Of a DNA stretch of 64,000 nucleotides, positions 61,475 through 64,000 are shown in pieces. The stretch's first letter is position 1. Each line of letters starts with the position of its first letter. The notes below the pieces were generated by a model. It saw nothing but the letters and a program-made list of their open reading frames with translations, had not been told where the DNA came from and did no database searches. This DNA comes from Granulosicoccus antarcticus IMCC3135 (GTDB lineage: Bacteria; Pseudomonadota; Gammaproteobacteria; Granulosicoccales; Granulosicoccaceae), in the NCBI RefSeq assembly GCF_002215215.1, contig NZ_CP018632.1, positions 2,228,501 to 2,292,500 of the forward strand, read 5' to 3'. Both the position numbers and the translations under genes were made by a program.

Positions 61475-61909
61475 ATGTTCAATACAGATGAAAGTGGAAG
61501 ATCGTTTATGCCATTCGGCCTTTACGACGAAGGCGAATATAGCTGGGACCACGTAACCCTGGGCATTTTTGTACCTTGGTGGCTGGTCTCGATCGAAGTG
61601 GATTTGGATGGTGACGGCACATGGAGACAAACACAGATGCTCAAACACGTTCAGCAAATTGTTTCACTTGAATCTGAATCCAACGTTACATTGAGGCGCG
61701 TGCAGCAGATAAGCCCTCACTTCGAAAACAATCATGGGTGGGAGATGATCGATGTAAAAAAAATAGTACTTTGCAATAACGGAAACAACATAGCCAAAGA
61801 GCCAGTTGAATTTATTCAGTATGAGCTTACGAATGGCGAAATAATTACTATTCCTGAAGACATCACGAGTATCGAAAATGTGATAAAAATTATATATTCT
61901 TTCGAGTAA
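61475..61909 (+). CDS. Hypothetical protein controlled by XRE regulator (144 aa)
   Basis: I do not recognise this protein. It is soluble and Trp-rich at the N-terminus (SFMPFGLYDEGEYSWDHVTL, then GIFVPWWLVSIEVDLDGDGT), with mixed alpha/beta character and a helical middle (QTQMLKHVQQIVSLESESNV). There is no signal peptide. ATG 61475 lies 11 bp from the operator. Divergence from a controller-type regulator suggests that its dose is tightly timed, as for toxins or nucleases, but no catalytic motif is visible. Confidence 0.6.
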   Translation: MFNTDESGRSFMPFGLYDEGEYSWDHVTLGIFVPWWLVSIEVDLDGDGTWRQTQMLKHVQQIVSLESESNVTLRRVQQISPHFENNHGWEMIDVKKIVLCNNGNNIAKEPVEFIQYELTNGEIITIPEDITSIENVIKIIYSFE

Positions 61910-62184
61910 ACATATCGGCTGGTGCTAGGCTATGATTGTTAATAGGGTGTTTTTAGCGAAATCGAAAATCACGCGGCCATCGGTGTTTGAAAAAGACCGT
62001 TGTAGTGTAATTGCCACGAATACTGACTGAATTGAGCACATTGATGTTCGACATAACCGCTGACAAACACCGTTGACTGTCCATCGAGCGCTTGATGAGC
62101 TCAGTGCTAGTTGTAGTATCGGCGAGACATATTTTTCCCTCGATAATAGCCTAACAACATCAAAACTGTGCGGCACTTAGTTTT
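61910..62184. other. Non-coding stretch
   Basis: No supported gene, RNA or repeat. Confidence 0.4.
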
Positions 62185-62425
62185 GTGCGCGCCTCACTGG
62201 CTTTGGGTCAAATGAAACGGTCGCTTTCAGAGCGCTAGATATACTGATTAGTGCCATCACCACTGAGCCAGAGAACCAGATCAAACCTCCGCGGCAAAGA
62301 CAAGACACCTCCGTTCAGCGGCTTCTTGTCCATTGAAGTTTTCACCAGTGCTGACATCCCTTGCACATGTTGGTGACACCCGCAGCTAACCAGATGGGCG
62401 CTCCTGCTGGCGGTTTAATCATTGG
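62185..62425 (-). pseudogene. IS66 TnpB remnant
   Basis: The minus frame reads IKPPAGAPIWLAAGVTNMCK, stop, then LNGGVLSLPRRFDLVLWLSG, DGTNQYI, stop and RSESDRFI. This matches the IWLAAGVTDMRKG start and the R-DL-K-LW-DG core of IS66 TnpB. Several stops; dead. Confidence 0.55.
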
Positions 62426-62552
62426 AGCGCTTCGTTCAGATTTGTCGCTGCTAATGGATCCTAGGCATGGGAAAAATCTGATTGCTGGCCGTTGATGCTT
62501 AGCTCCATAACTACCGCGCCAGTCACATGATTTGATAGGCCTATTGACTTAG

Positions 62553-62829
62553 TAGATGGCCACGAACGACAGTGGGGGTAAAACGCCTGCAGAAAAATTG
62601 CAGCAGGCCTTGGAGAAAGCAGTTACTGCGACCAGTTGAGGACAAGTGCGATCTGGGGCGTATTGCTCGATGGGTGGATTCTTCGTTACTGAATCTTCCG
62701 CGGTGGGAGGGCTATAGGTTTCCGCTATCGCTATTGCTGGTGTTCATTCATAGGGTCAAGCTACTAGAAGCCGCCTCACATTTGTTGCGCCACAATGGCA
62801 TTCTAAAATTTAATTTGACATTCTCGTGA
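62553..62829 (+). pseudogene. Possible decayed small gene
   Basis: An ATG at 62553 opens MATNDSGGKTPAEKLQQALE and stops after 27 codons; another frame continues with PVEDKCDLGRIARWVDSSLL, then NLPRWEGYRFPLSLLLVFIH to 62829. It could be one frameshifted gene or chance. Not recognised. Confidence 0.25.
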
Positions 62830-64000
62830 AAAACAAGTTCTAATGGAGACAGTGTTCAGATTTTGCATGATGTAAAATCTCCGAGTGCGAATTGCTATCG
62901 TGATGTCTCAAGAGTTTAGATGAATTTGTATATGAACTCTGCATAGCAGGAGCCTTTTGGCTCGGCGTCTAGTATTAGATCCTCGGGACTGAGTTCCTCG
63001 GAGTATCTTTTATAACGGATATTTAATTTTTTGGAAGTATCAACTATGTTGAGCTTCTTGATTATTTATCAAGCAACTGTACCTGACGATTTACGTCAAA
63101 CCTACTTATGCATTTCTGTCAGCTCTACGCTAGATATCACTGTTTATGCTAGTGATTTAGCTTGCGCGGCTCAAGTGTAAATATTGGTGAAACTTTCGAA
63201 CAATATTAAGGTGGACGCTTTTGCTTTGCGTTGCATAATTACAGTGAAGGACCACTTAATCGTAATTATAAAGGCTTATAATTTAAGCTGACAATTGCCT
63301 ACTCCCTCCGTATCGAACATTCGCATGCCAGTACCGAGTCTTATTTAGATCGGTTTGAAATCAGACTTAATATACGACATGCCCTCGATGGGTGTTTCGC
63401 AGATAGTTTTTAGGAAAATATTCGTATCCATAAAAAACTGAACTTTTAGATGTATATATTTTAAATATATATTGCCAGATATCCAATAACCGGAAAGTTC
63501 AATCTGCATCTTCGTAATGCCAGCGCGATCTGTAAACACTACTCCTATTCTCACCAATATATGAGATATGGAAATTTAGAGTTAAAAGCAGATTGCTATT
63601 GTCTGAAATCAGCGCATATAGGCATTTTGCAGTTTTATCTCAGGCTAAGGAAGAGACGGATTATATCGGCATACCCTTCTTTTGGAATGTTGGCCAAGTG
63701 GCCGCTGTTCTCTAATATCTTGAAAAACTTCGTGAACTGATATTTAGGTCTACGGAGAAGATATCTCCTAACTTCGCAGTCCAGAACGCCGCACTAGTGA
63801 TGATCCTCTAGACGATAACTGCAATTTCGAGTTGCCCTCGGCAAAGACCTACGCGACTGCGAATAATAATATATGACCCGCTCGATGATAGTAAATATCC
63901 TACCAATTTTCCCGAAGGTATTAAACTGCAGTATTGCATCATCAGTAGAAGCTAGCGTAATGGGTGCCTAGAGCAGTGTTTCCTATATGGCAGAGAATAC
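62830..64000. other. AT-rich right edge with little coding content
   Basis: About 1.2 kb of AT-rich DNA with many stops. Apart from the C-terminal fragment at 63635-63800 I see no supported gene. Confidence 0.4.
63635..63800 (-). pseudogene. Unrecognised C-terminal gene fragment
   Basis: The minus frame reads CGVLDCEVRRYLLRRPKYQF, then TKFFKILENSGHLANIPKEG and YADIIRLFLSLR with a stop at 63635; upstream an in-frame TAG separates it from SYRLEDHH. The composition looks genuinely coding, so I call it a broken gene of unknown family. Confidence 0.3.

Noticed and set aside
63345-63557. 70-aa minus-strand ORF near the right edge
   Set aside because: No ribosome binding site, no recognisable domain and AT-rich context; not supportable as a gene.

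Overview
The window looks like chromosome of a marine or salt-adapted gammaproteobacterium. It opens with ectoine-catabolism genes (doeA, doeB, doeD), uses gammaproteobacterial-type insertion sequences, and has mixed base composition typical of an island-rich genome. The genus cannot be fixed from the sequence alone. I saw no tRNA, rRNA or CRISPR array.

Layout. (1) 1-9.4 kb, mostly resident genes: doeA (cut by the window edge), doeB and doeD, which together take ectoine towards aspartate semialdehyde; YaiI/UPF0178; a secreted zinc-protease-like lipoprotein; and a VF530-family protein. Among them lie gene fossils (HxlR-like, Tn5/IS4-type transposase, TerB-like), two copies of a 156-157 bp MITE, and a complete IS701-family element. 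(2) 9.8-11 kb, a junction: the first nine codons of ssb with its ribosome binding site, followed by unrelated DNA and two nested transposase remnants. (3) 11.1-24.6 kb: one GC-rich minus-strand operon of five coupled genes (604, 1116, 865, 1420 and 487 aa). These are a hydrophobic helical membrane-active-looking protein, a DUF6603 protein, two very large proteins of unknown function (one starting with an EF-Tu-domain-2-like barrel) and a smaller unknown protein. This is the strongest candidate for an undescribed multi-component system. (4) 24.8-27.7 kb: a complete IS5-family element and an ISL3-family element sitting in an IS3 remnant. (5) 28-59 kb: an accessory island rich in conflict and defence-type genes and IS wreckage. 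It holds a membrane pentapeptide-repeat protein, a SEC-C protein, three HEPN-motif proteins, a SIR2-STAND NTPase, an EVE/PUA plus PD-(D/E)xK-like nuclease, an HNH nuclease, an ADP-ribosyltransferase-like protein, and a six-gene envelope operon (40.3-47.6 kb) that includes a CHAT/caspase-like candidate protease. Its edges carry an 81-bp inverted repeat (27743 and 59298). (6) 59.6-64 kb: a degenerate IS3 element, an ISL3 tail, an orphan controller-type XRE regulator with a C-box-like operator facing a small unknown gene, and decayed AT-rich DNA.

The IS elements record the island's history. An intact IS66 element with an 8-bp target duplication splits a HEPN gene in frame. A frameshifted IS256 element keeps a perfect 9-bp duplication. 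Two IS66 3' ends are fused head to head through a perfect palindrome. The two large operons have no transposase inside them and appear intact, so they are the best candidates for functional novelty. Functions given for unrecognised genes are inferences from visible motifs and context.
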